Shown here in pieces: positions 43,988 to 52,093 of a stretch of 64,000 nt of DNA. Each line of letters starts with the position of its first letter. Positions within the stretch are counted from its first letter, which is position 1. The stretch covers positions 930,001-994,000 of the forward strand of contig NZ_FNKI01000001.1 of the NCBI RefSeq assembly GCF_900102925.1, written 5' to 3'. Source of the DNA: Flagellimonas zhangzhouensis. Its GTDB lineage: Bacteria > Bacteroidota > Bacteroidia > Flavobacteriales > Flavobacteriaceae. The notes beneath the pieces were generated by a model that was given only the letters and a program-made list of their open reading frames with translations, made no database searches and was not told where the DNA came from. The translations under genes and the position numbers were made by a program.

Positions 43988-45961
43988 ATGACCAAAAAAC
44001 GGATTCTGCTGGGGATTTTGACCTTGTTTACACTTTATGTGTGTTACTTGGTGTACATATTTGTGTTATCTCCAAAAACCAATCTTCAGTCCATTTATTT
44101 GATTCCTCAGGATGCCGTTTTCATCATTGAATCGGAACAACCTGTGGAAAGTTGGGAAAAAGTAAGCAATAGTGAAGCTTGGAACCATCTTAAAAAGAAC
44201 GATTACTTTTCCAATCTTACACAGAACATTCAAAGGGTAGATGGCATTTTTAAGGATAATCACAAACTCTTTGAGTTTTTTGATGATCGCTCCCTTTTTA
44301 TTTCCATCCATATGATCTCCCCAAAAGACTATGGGATTTTTTATGTGTTGGATTTAAAACGTATTGCCAAACTTCAACTCCTCAAAACTTATTTGAATAC
44401 GCTGTTGGATGATGGCTATGTGCTGAGCAAGCGCACTTATCATGAGCACGAAATTTTGGAAGTGCACGATAGGGATAGTAAGGAGACCATGCACTTGGCA
44501 TTTATTAAAAATCAATTGGTGGCTTCATACACACATACTCTGGTTGAAGCATCCATTGATCAATATAATGAACCTATTTTGGGTCGAAATCTCAATTTTT
44601 TGGAAATCAATCAAAAGGTGGGACACGAGGATTTGTTCCGATTGTATACCCAATACCATTATTTTGATGACTATATTAAAATGTATTCGGATAGACCTTC
44701 CGATTGGGTGAAACGTGTGAGTGAGAACTTTTTGTTTTCTGGTTTTTATTTTGATTTGGATGAAAACGGTACCTTAACAGCCAATGGATATACCAATATT
44801 AGTGCTGTAAACGAGTATTATTTGGAGGCGCTTCAAAAATCAGGTACGGCTGAACGCTCTATTCCTAAAATTGCGCCAAATACTACGGCCCTTTATATGA
44901 GTTATGGTTTTGATAGTTTCTCCGAGTTCTATAAAAATTTTGAAATGGTCCAGCAAAGTGACCCCGAACAGTTTGATAGCTACCAAGAGGGGATTGCCAA
45001 AGTGGAAAAATTCCTGAAAATTGATGTCAAGGAGCATTTTGTGAGTTGGATAGGGGATGAAATTGGTGTGCTTCAAATTAAATCGCACATCAACCAAGGT
45101 AAAAATGATTTGGCTTTGGTCTTGAAAGCAAATAATGCAAAAGATGCTAAGACCAATCTGGATTTTGTGGTCGAACAAATCCGCAAGAAGACCCCAGTAA
45201 AGTTTAAAGCAGTTGATTATAAAGGATACGAAATCAATTTTCTTTCCATAAAGGGTTTCTTTAAAATGTTGTTGGGAGGTAGGTTTGATGAATTCGACAA
45301 ACCCTATTTCACCCAAATGGATGATTTTGTGGTTTTTAGTGATAACCCCAATACCCTTAAGGGTATTATTGACAAAGTAACTGCAGGTGAAACTTTGTCC
45401 ACTAATGAGGAATTTAGAAAGTTCGACGAACAATTTGATTCCGAATCCACGGTATTTGCCTATAGTAATGTGCCTTTATTGTTTGATAATATGTATGCGC
45501 TAGCTGATGCGCCGACCAAACAAAAAATGCGCAAGAACAAGGATTTTATCATCTGCTTCCCTCAAGTAGGATTGCAATTGACTCCTGAAGACGAACTTTT
45601 TGAAAGTAGATTGGTGTTGAACTATCGTGATGTGGAAGAGGTGAAAAAGACCAACAATCTTCCTAAGCAATCAGAGCCATCTACTCCAAACTTGGCAACA
45701 ACCGAAATAACGGATGCTGTTTTTGATTTGAAACCCATTTATCCCAACGATTTAAATGCAGATTCATTCAGTAAAAAATATGCCAACGGAAATATTCGGT
45801 TTGAAGTTGAATTAAAGGATGGCTTAAAACATGGTCGTTACCAAGAATTCTATTTTGATGGAACTCGAAAAATCCGTGGTCGATTCCGAAATGACGAACA
45901 GGTGGGCACTTGGCGATTCTATAATCAAGAGGGAGAACAGATCTTTAAAAAACGGTTTTAG
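43988..45961 (+). CDS. DUF3352-like envelope protein with MORN-type tail
   Basis: 657 residues. One N-terminal membrane anchor (ILLGILTLFTLYVCYLVYIFVL), then a long extracytoplasmic region that tracks DUF3352-type proteins (YLIPQDAVFIIESEQPVESW; DDFVVFSDNPNTLKGIID). The last ~60 residues are two MORN/YwqK-like units (YANGNIRFEVELKDGLKHGRY; GTRKIRGRFRNDEQVGTWRFY). Function unknown. A palindromic repeat starts 10 bp after the stop. Confidence 0.78.
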   Translation: MTKKRILLGILTLFTLYVCYLVYIFVLSPKTNLQSIYLIPQDAVFIIESEQPVESWEKVSNSEAWNHLKKNDYFSNLTQNIQRVDGIFKDNHKLFEFFDDRSLFISIHMISPKDYGIFYVLDLKRIAKLQLLKTYLNTLLDDGYVLSKRTYHEHEILEVHDRDSKETMHLAFIKNQLVASYTHTLVEASIDQYNEPILGRNLNFLEINQKVGHEDLFRLYTQYHYFDDYIKMYSDRPSDWVKRVSENFLFSGFYFDLDENGTLTANGYTNISAVNEYYLEALQKSGTAERSIPKIAPNTTALYMSYGFDSFSEFYKNFEMVQQSDPEQFDSYQEGIAKVEKFLKIDVKEHFVSWIGDEIGVLQIKSHINQGKNDLALVLKANNAKDAKTNLDFVVEQIRKKTPVKFKAVDYKGYEINFLSIKGFFKMLLGGRFDEFDKPYFTQMDDFVVFSDNPNTLKGIIDKVTAGETLSTNEEFRKFDEQFDSESTVFAYSNVPLLFDNMYALADAPTKQKMRKNKDFIICFPQVGLQLTPEDELFESRLVLNYRDVEEVKKTNNLPKQSEPSTPNLATTEITDAVFDLKPIYPNDLNADSFSKKYANGNIRFEVELKDGLKHGRYQEFYFDGTRKIRGRFRNDEQVGTWRFYNQEGEQIFKKRF

Positions 45962-45970
45962 ATTATTAAT

Positions 45971-45997
45971 GTCATTCTGAGCTAAGCGAAGAATCTC
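45971..45997. repeat. Dispersed repeat copy
   Basis: Begins GTCATTCTGAGCTAAGCG and ends GAAGAATCTC. It is the Thr-rich sister form of the GTCATTTCGAG..GTCGAGAAATCT repeat and resembles the segment at 51073-51117. It sits between the DUF3352-like and serine hydrolase genes. Confidence 0.65.
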
Positions 45998-46077
45998 TTT
46001 TAAATATATTTCCAAAGTCGATTGTAGCAATTCCTCAACAATCACTACCTTTCTTGCCCAAACCAAACCTCCGAAAA

Positions 46078-47235
46078 ATGAAAAATTTGCTTTTTGCAAC
46101 TGTTCTTCTAGTTGCATGCTCAACATCACTTCAAACCAACGCTCAACAGATCAATTTTCCTGACCGCTACGAAACTTGGAAAACTGCTGGAAAAGGGCAA
46201 TTTAAGGTTGACCAAAAAGCGTTGGACAAAGCAGTGGAATATGCCAATGCGAACGAATATTCAGGTTCTAGGGATTTACGAATTGCCATTTTAAAAGGTT
46301 TTGAAAAAGAACCTTTTCATCAAATATTGGGACCGACCAAAAAACGCGGAGGTCCTGCAGGTATGATTATGAAAAATGGCTATGTTTTGGCTTCATGGGG
46401 TGATACCAAGCGTGTGGATATGACCTTTAGCGTGACCAAAAGTTTTTTATCAACCGTTGCTGGTCTTGCCGAAGATCAAGGTTTGATCAAGGATACCAAG
46501 GATAAGGTGGGTGGCTACATTTGGGATGGCACTTTTGATGGGGCCCACAATTCCAAAATCACTTGGGAGCACTTATTACAACAAAATTCTGATTGGTCAG
46601 GAGAACTTTGGGGAGGAAAAGATTGGGCAGACCGTCCACCAAGTGAAGGTGGCCTTGACGATTGGAAGTTTAGAACACTAAACGAGCCTGGCACTGTAAT
46701 GGAGTATAATGATGTTCGCGTGAATGTGCTAGCTTATTCATTGACTCATGTTTGGAGAAAACCTGTTCCCTTGGTGCTTAAAGAAGAGGTGATGGATAAA
46801 ATTGGGGCGACCACTTCTTGGAGATGGTTCGGATATGAAAATGCTTGGACCGTAATCGACGGAATTAAAATGAAATCCGTAACAGGTGGTGGACACTCAG
46901 GCGCTGGACTTTTTATTTCCACAGAAGACATGGCCCGTTTTGGAACCTTATTCTTGAACAACGGAAAATGGGAAGACGAGCAAATTATCAGTGAAGATTG
47001 GATCAAGAAAGCAACTACCCCATCTGTACCCAATGTGAACTATGGCTATATGTGGTGGTTGAACCAACAAGGTGGCCGTCATTGGGATGGTGTTCCAGAA
47101 CATGTGTTCTATGCCGCTGGATTTGGTGGGAATTTTATTGTTGTGGATCAAAAAAGTGGATTGGTCATTGTGACCCGTTGGTTGGAACCTTCCAAAATTG
47201 GGGAGTTTGTAAAGCAGGTTTACGAGGCTTTTTAA
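46078..47235 (+). CDS. Exported serine hydrolase (class C beta-lactamase-like)
   Basis: 385 residues from the ATG at 46078. The N-terminus (MKNLLFATVLLVACSTSLQT) can be read either as a lipobox (LVAC) or as a signal peptide ending TNAQ. Active-site motifs of the beta-lactamase/transpeptidase family: FSVTKSFLS (Ser-x-x-Lys), MEYNDVRVN (Tyr-x-Asn-like) and GGHSGAGLF (His-x-Gly region). Such enzymes are esterases, D-aminopeptidases or lactamases; the substrate is unknown. There is no sign of acquisition. Confidence 0.88.
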   Translation: MKNLLFATVLLVACSTSLQTNAQQINFPDRYETWKTAGKGQFKVDQKALDKAVEYANANEYSGSRDLRIAILKGFEKEPFHQILGPTKKRGGPAGMIMKNGYVLASWGDTKRVDMTFSVTKSFLSTVAGLAEDQGLIKDTKDKVGGYIWDGTFDGAHNSKITWEHLLQQNSDWSGELWGGKDWADRPPSEGGLDDWKFRTLNEPGTVMEYNDVRVNVLAYSLTHVWRKPVPLVLKEEVMDKIGATTSWRWFGYENAWTVIDGIKMKSVTGGGHSGAGLFISTEDMARFGTLFLNNGKWEDEQIISEDWIKKATTPSVPNVNYGYMWWLNQQGGRHWDGVPEHVFYAAGFGGNFIVVDQKSGLVIVTRWLEPSKIGEFVKQVYEAF

Positions 47236-47276
47236 AAAGACACGAATTTCACTAATTATCACGAATCATAATTGAT

Positions 47277-47366
47277 GTCATTCCGTACGGATGCCGATCG
47301 TAGCCGAAGTATGACACGGAATCTCTAATATTTTTAGATTTCTCGTTGCCTTGCTCCATCGAAATG
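47277..47366. repeat. Composite palindromic repeat
   Basis: Opens GTCATTCCGTACGGATG, continues through ACACGGAATCTC, and after a short spacer gives an inverted TTAGATTTCTCG...CGAAATGA. It belongs to the dispersed repeat family also seen at 50994 and 51992. Confidence 0.6.
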
Positions 47367-47384
47367 AAACCTTTAGGTGTTCTT

Positions 47385-47432
47385 GTCATTTCGAACGCCT
47401 GTCTGCCGAACAGGCAGAAATGTGAGAAATCT
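47385..47432. repeat. Palindromic repeat with nested palindrome
   Basis: GTCATTTCGAACG is followed by the nested palindrome CCTGTCTGCCGAACAGGCAG and then GTGAGAAATCTTA. The nested GC-rich piece sits at the same relative position as the 21-bp nested insert inside metG. Confidence 0.65.
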
Positions 47433-47436
47433 TATG

Positions 47437-50400
47437 CTAAGCTGAAATATTCTCTTTTTGAGGAGTAAACGCTTGAAGCACCTTCAAGGCCTTTTCCACA
47501 TTGGTAATCCTGTCGAATGTAAGCAATAGGCGAAGTCCATTTCGGGTTTCTTTTTCTTTAAGTTTTACCAATTGCGGATGTGTTTGGGCATATTGAAGCA
47601 CTTTGGTAAATGCAGGGCTTTGATAAAAACTGGATTGCTGATCGGCAATAAAGTATCCAACAAACTTGCCTTTTTTCATGATTACCCTTTCCAGACCAAT
47701 ATGTGTGGCAATCCATTTAATTCGAACTGAGTTCATCAAATCGACAGCTTGTTCAGGCAGTTCTCCAAATCGATCCACTAATTGAGCCTCAAATTTTTGC
47801 AGGCCCTCTTCGTCTTCAATATCATTTAATTGCGTGTACAGGTTCAGTCGCTCGGTAATATTGTTGACATAGTCATCTGGGAAAAGAAGTTCAAAATCGG
47901 TATCGAGCTGCATCTCTTTCACATACACTTTTTCTTTGTCGCCCTCAACTTCATCATATAAATCCTTGAACTCATTTTCTTTGAGTTCATCAATTGCTTC
48001 GGATAATATTTTTTGATAGGTCTCGAATCCAATTTCATTAATGAAACCGCTTTGCTCACCTCCCAAAAGATCACCTGCACCACGAATTTCCAAATCTTTC
48101 ATGGCAATGTTGAAACCACTTCCCAAATCAGTGAACTGCTCCAAAGCTTCAATACGTTTTCGAGCTTCGGGGGTCATCACTTCATAAGGCGGAGTGATGA
48201 AGTAACAGAAAGCCTTTTTATTGCTTCGGCCTACACGACCACGCATTTGGTGAAGATCGCTCAAACCAAAATTATTGGCGTTATGAATGAAAATGGTGTT
48301 GGCGTTGGTCACATCCAATCCACTTTCAATAATCGTGGTGGAAACCAAAACATCAAACTCCCCATTCATAAAAGCTAGCATTAAGGCTTCCAGTTTTTTA
48401 CCCTCCATTTGTCCATGTCCAATCCCGATTTTGGCATCGGGTACCAAACGTTGGATCATGCCCGCTACTTCCTTGATGTTCTCAATTCGGTTATGGATAA
48501 AGAATACCTGTCCGCCTCTTTGAATTTCATAGGAAACCGCATCACGAATAATCTCTTCGTTCAATCGAATCACCTGACTCTCGATAGGGTAACGGTTGGG
48601 TGGCGGGGTATTGATTACGGAAAGATCACGAGCCGCCATCAGACTAAATTGCAAGGTTCGTGGAATTGGAGTAGCGGTCAGGGTAAGCACATCCACATTT
48701 TGCTTAATGGAACGCAATTTTTCTTTTACTGAAACGCCAAATTTTTGTTCCTCATCAACAATCAATAAACCCAAATCCTTGAACTGCACATTTTTGTTCA
48801 CCAGTTGATGGGTGCCAATGATAATGTCCACTTTTCCAGCAGCCAAACGTTCCAACACATCCTTTTTCTCCTTGGCAGTTCGGAAGCGGTTGAGGTATTC
48901 TACTGTAACGGGCATCTCTTTCAAACGTTCCCTAAAAGTTCTGCTATGTTGAAAGGCCAAAATGGTGGTCGGAACCAAAACCGCAACTTGTTTGCCATTG
49001 TCCACGGCTTTAAATGCGGCTCGTATGGCAACTTCTGTTTTACCAAAACCTACGTCGCCACAAACAAGTCGGTCCATGGGTCGTTCGCTCTCCATGTCCT
49101 TTTTTACATCTTGCGTACTTTTTTCTTGATCAGGCGTGTCCTCGTAAAGGAAAGAGGCTTCAAGTTCATATTGCAAATAGCTGTCTGGGGCGTATTGGAA
49201 TCCTTTTTCCAATCGGCGTTTGGCATAGACTTGAATAAGGTCGAAGGCAATCTTTTTGACCCTTGCTTTGGTCTTTTGCTTTAACTTTTTCCAAGCTGCC
49301 GAACCCAACTTGAATATTTTTGGAGGTGCTCCATCCTTGCCGTTGTATTTCGAAATTTTATGGAGCGAGTGGATGCTTACGTAGAGAATATCGCGGTCAC
49401 CATAAATGAGTTTAATGGCCTCTTGCTTTTTGCCCTCTACATCGATTTTTTGTAATCCACCAAACTTGCCGATACCATGGTCAATATGGGTCACGTAGTC
49501 CCCAATTTCCAATTTGTTGAGTTCCTTAAGCGTGATAGCTTGCTTTTTGGCATAGCCATTTTTTAAATGAAACTTGTGGTAACGTTCAAAAATTTGGTGG
49601 TCGGTATAACAGGCAATTTTTAAATCATGATCTAAAAAACCTTGGAAAAGTGGAAAAATGATGGTTTGATAATGCACCGTTTGGTCCACTTCATCAAAAA
49701 TATCATGCAAACGTTTGGCCTGTTGCTCTGTGGAGCAAAATATATAGTTATTGAAACCTAAATCCCGATTTTCATTCAGGTTATCAATTAGAATATCAAA
49801 CTTTTTATTGAAAGAAGGTTGTGGTTTGGTGTTGAATTGAATAATTGAAGCTGTCTTCCCGAGCGCAGTCGAGGGATTAGTTTCTGTCTGCTTCTCGACT
49901 CCGCTCGAAGTGACAGAAGTGTTCCCAATTTCAATGAATAAATAATCTTGCAACTGCTTTTTCAGCAAAGCTGAATCCAAAAATAGTTCTTTGGGTTGCG
50001 CATGTTTGATTTCCTTGCTCAACTTTGCAAAACTCTCTTCCGCTTTTTCAAAAAAGGAATCAATACGGTCGTAGATCAGTGCAGGGCTTTTGGCAAAGAC
50101 CACCGTATTAGCCGAAATATATTTTAAAAAACTTTCCCGTATTTCCTCGGTGAATTTGTTTTCTACATTTGGAATGATCGTAATTTTCTTCACTTTGTCC
50201 GTCGAAAGTTGTGTCTCCACATCAAAAGTTCGGATGCTATCCACTTCATCCCCAAAAAACTCGATACGGTAGGGCTCATCATGCGAGAATGAAAAGACGT
50301 CGACAATACCCCCGCGAACTGAAAACTCTCCAGGTTCGGTGACAAAATCCACACGTTTAAACTGATATTCAAAAAGGACTTCGTTTAAAAAATCCAATGA

Positions 50401-50874
50401 GATTTCGTCGCCTAATTTAATCTTTTGGGTGTTCTTATCGAGTTCCTTTCGTGTCACCACTTTTTCAAAAAGGGCATCAGGATAGGTGACGATTACCGCA
50501 GGTTTTTTTCTAGAGTTGATGCGGTTGAGCACTTCCGCTCGCAACAATACATTGGCATTGTCCGTTTCCTCAATTTGATAGGGTCTTCGGTAACTTCCAG
50601 GATAAAAAAGCACATCTTTTTCACCAATCAATTGCTCCAAATCATTTAAATGATAGGCAGCTTCTTCCTTGTCGTTCAAAACCAACAAAAAGGGTGAATC
50701 GGCAGATTTGAATGCTTCTGAAACCACAAAGGAAAGTGAAGAACCCACCAGTCCTTTAAGGTTTATTTTTTGTGATGTTTCTGAAGCGTTATCTTGAGTT
50801 TGGGCAATAGTATCCCTCAGTTTCCCAAGTGGGGGAGACTGCTCAAAAAGTTGGGAAATCGGGGTTTTGGTCAA
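47437..50874 (-). CDS. mfd: Transcription-repair coupling factor
   Basis: 1145 residues. N-terminal UvrB-homology module, a CarD-like RNA-polymerase-interaction domain (LEIGDYVTHIDHGIGKF), translocase with Walker A GDVGFGKTE and DEEQ box (VDEEQKFG), and a TRCF C-terminal domain. Mfd displaces stalled RNA polymerase and recruits the UvrABC system. Residues about 320-341 (from NTSVTSSG to TALGKTA) come from an in-frame palindromic repeat (49854-49915) between the UvrB-like and CarD-like parts. The promoter is at 50892. Confidence 0.97.
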   Translation of the reverse strand: MTKTPISQLFEQSPPLGKLRDTIAQTQDNASETSQKINLKGLVGSSLSFVVSEAFKSADSPFLLVLNDKEEAAYHLNDLEQLIGEKDVLFYPGSYRRPYQIEETDNANVLLRAEVLNRINSRKKPAVIVTYPDALFEKVVTRKELDKNTQKIKLGDEISLDFLNEVLFEYQFKRVDFVTEPGEFSVRGGIVDVFSFSHDEPYRIEFFGDEVDSIRTFDVETQLSTDKVKKITIIPNVENKFTEEIRESFLKYISANTVVFAKSPALIYDRIDSFFEKAEESFAKLSKEIKHAQPKELFLDSALLKKQLQDYLFIEIGNTSVTSSGVEKQTETNPSTALGKTASIIQFNTKPQPSFNKKFDILIDNLNENRDLGFNNYIFCSTEQQAKRLHDIFDEVDQTVHYQTIIFPLFQGFLDHDLKIACYTDHQIFERYHKFHLKNGYAKKQAITLKELNKLEIGDYVTHIDHGIGKFGGLQKIDVEGKKQEAIKLIYGDRDILYVSIHSLHKISKYNGKDGAPPKIFKLGSAAWKKLKQKTKARVKKIAFDLIQVYAKRRLEKGFQYAPDSYLQYELEASFLYEDTPDQEKSTQDVKKDMESERPMDRLVCGDVGFGKTEVAIRAAFKAVDNGKQVAVLVPTTILAFQHSRTFRERLKEMPVTVEYLNRFRTAKEKKDVLERLAAGKVDIIIGTHQLVNKNVQFKDLGLLIVDEEQKFGVSVKEKLRSIKQNVDVLTLTATPIPRTLQFSLMAARDLSVINTPPPNRYPIESQVIRLNEEIIRDAVSYEIQRGGQVFFIHNRIENIKEVAGMIQRLVPDAKIGIGHGQMEGKKLEALMLAFMNGEFDVLVSTTIIESGLDVTNANTIFIHNANNFGLSDLHQMRGRVGRSNKKAFCYFITPPYEVMTPEARKRIEALEQFTDLGSGFNIAMKDLEIRGAGDLLGGEQSGFINEIGFETYQKILSEAIDELKENEFKDLYDEVEGDKEKVYVKEMQLDTDFELLFPDDYVNNITERLNLYTQLNDIEDEEGLQKFEAQLVDRFGELPEQAVDLMNSVRIKWIATHIGLERVIMKKGKFVGYFIADQQSSFYQSPAFTKVLQYAQTHPQLVKLKEKETRNGLRLLLTFDRITNVEKALKVLQAFTPQKENISA
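49854..49915. repeat. Palindromic repeat inside mfd
   Basis: Two head-to-head copies: read leftward, GTCACTTCGAGCGGAGTCGA then, after a spacer, the inverted CCCTCGACTGCGCTCGGGA. Forward, the core is CGAGCGCAGTCGAGGG. The frame is kept, and the first copy is read as V-T-S-S-G-V-E-K, the same frame as in metG (V-R-S-S-A...A-V-E-T). Confidence 0.8.
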
Positions 50875-50891
50875 TCCAAAAAACTTTGCGA

Positions 50892-50899
50892 CAAAGATA
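50892..50899 (-). promoter_or_regulatory. -7 promoter box for mfd
   Basis: The complement reads TATCTTTG, matching TAnnTTTG, 17 bp before the mfd ATG at 50874. A TTG lies 17 nt further upstream, slightly short of the usual spacing. Confidence 0.5.
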
Positions 50900-50993
50900 A
50901 ACCGCGGAAACTTTTACAAAAAATGTTTTTTTGGGTTTCTTGCCTAATAATTGTTTGACACAAATGGCACGAATTATTGCAGATGAACGGTAT

Positions 50994-51058
50994 GTCATTC
51001 CGCACCTGATGCGGAATCCATTAGTTTTTAAGTGGATTCCTGCTTTCGCAGGAATGAC
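50994..51058. repeat. Inverted repeat pair
   Basis: GTCATTCCGCACCTGATGCG...GAATCCA faces GTGGATTCCTGCTTTCGCAG...GAATGAC. The two halves are related but distinct members of the same repeat family, arranged tail to tail. This is part of the 371-bp gene-free stretch 50875-51245, which contains only repeats. Confidence 0.65.
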
Positions 51059-51072
51059 AATTGGCTATAGTT

Positions 51073-51117
51073 CCCTGAGCGGTAGGCTAAGCAAAGTAGA
51101 AGAAAAGCGAAGAATCT
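51073..51117. repeat. Dispersed repeat copy
   Basis: CCCTGAGCGGTAGGCTAAGC through GCGAAGAATCT, related to the copy at 45971-45997. Confidence 0.5.
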
Positions 51118-51165
51118 AATTAAGGGTTTGACGCGAATGGCTCGAATTAACTCGAATATTCCAAT

Positions 51166-51236
51166 GTCATTTCGAGCGAAGTCGAGAAATCTTATAAACC
51201 ATTTACGATGAGATGCTGAATCAAGTTCAGCATGAC
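51166..51236. repeat. Inverted repeat pair
   Basis: GTCATTTCGAGCGAAGTCGA...GAAATCT on the left and GATGCTGAATCAAGTTCAGC...ATGAC on the right, with AT-rich DNA between. Both halves begin or end with GTCAT/ATGAC, the common border of this repeat family. Confidence 0.65.
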
Positions 51237-51245
51237 ATACAAACT

Positions 51246-51884
51246 CTAAATTTTAATGATACTATCCTCAACAATAGCAAATACTTCATCCGATTTTTTG
51301 GGATCAAGGGAGTGTGTGCCCGTGAATTGACCAAAAGCAGGTAATATCATTTGATTCTCAGACTTGAAAAAACAGGGTAATTTTAAACGGTCTCTTCCTA
51401 TTCCTTTGAGTTTGATGGATGGATGGACATGCCCGCAAAAGGTGAAGTAACCCTCTCGCTCTTCGGGATGATGGGTCAAAAAGAAAGAATCAATGACCAA
51501 TTCTGGGAAAATGGAAACCTTTATTTTTTCAAACTTTTCAGGTGCAATGATGTCATGATTTCCCGCTACCAATACTATTTCAGCTGGTGTTTTAGCGACC
51601 CAATTTTCAAACAATTCCCATTCCTTGTTCAATGATGAATGGAACAAATCCCCTAAAAAACAAATTTGAAAAGGCTCAAAATCAGCAACGATTTTATCCA
51701 ACAATAGAAAGTTTTTGTGAATGGCCTTTCTTGGAACTGCAGCGCCAAACTTTCTAAAATGGGATACTTTCCCCAAATGCACATCACTGATCAGCAAAAG
51801 GGATTTTGCTTCCCAAAACAATCCGCCCAAAGGGTGGAGATGAAAATCTTGGTTATGTATTTGAATTTTTTGCATCATTTGCAT
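51246..51884 (-). CDS. pdeM: Ligase-associated DNA damage response phosphoesterase PdeM
   Basis: 212 residues from the ATG at 51884; a GTG two codons earlier and ATGs shortly after are alternatives. Calcineurin-like metallophosphoesterase motifs: ISDVHLGKVSHFRKFG, FLGDLFHS, VAGNHD and CGHVHPSI supply the metal ligands. This subfamily is encoded with LigC-type ligase, exonuclease and DEXH helicase in a DNA-repair cluster; here only the helicase is nearby, 200 bp upstream on the same strand beyond a repeat block. Confidence 0.9.
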   Translation of the reverse strand: MQMMQKIQIHNQDFHLHPLGGLFWEAKSLLLISDVHLGKVSHFRKFGAAVPRKAIHKNFLLLDKIVADFEPFQICFLGDLFHSSLNKEWELFENWVAKTPAEIVLVAGNHDIIAPEKFEKIKVSIFPELVIDSFFLTHHPEEREGYFTFCGHVHPSIKLKGIGRDRLKLPCFFKSENQMILPAFGQFTGTHSLDPKKSDEVFAIVEDSIIKI

Positions 51885-51908
51885 TGACACCTCAAATTTA
51901 GTTCAATT

Positions 51909-51983
51909 GTCATTTCGAGCGCAGTCGAGAAATCTTAAAAATATATTTCTCAATCGTCGTTGCACTCCTCATTTCGAAATGAC
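51909..51983. repeat. Inverted repeat pair
   Basis: Begins GTCATTTCGAGCGCAGTCGA...GAAATCTT and ends TTTCTCAATCG...CATTTCGAAATGAC. It is one of two composite copies filling the gap between the helicase and pdeM genes. Confidence 0.65.
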
Positions 51984-51991
51984 TTTTTGGC

Positions 51992-52075
51992 GTCATGCTG
52001 AACTTGATTCAGCATCTCACTCAAATTGGATTCCGTTTGGTACTTCGGCTACGCTCAGTATCCGCACGGAATGAC
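51992..52075. repeat. Inverted repeat pair
   Basis: GTCATGCTGAACTTGATTCAGC at the left (itself palindromic) and GGATTCCG...CGGAATGAC at the right, enclosing GGTACTTCGGCTACGCTC. The same modules occur at 47277 and 51210. Confidence 0.6.
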
Positions 52076-52093
52076 ATACAAGGAAAAATCTAA

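Noticed and set aside
50931..51119. 62-codon frame in the mfd-pdeM gap
   Set aside because: It consists of palindromic repeat sequence read through by chance; the peptide is repeat-derived.
47277..52075. CRISPR array
   Set aside because: The repeats are irregularly spaced inverted pairs with variable modules, without constant repeat length or unique spacers, and no cas genes are nearby.
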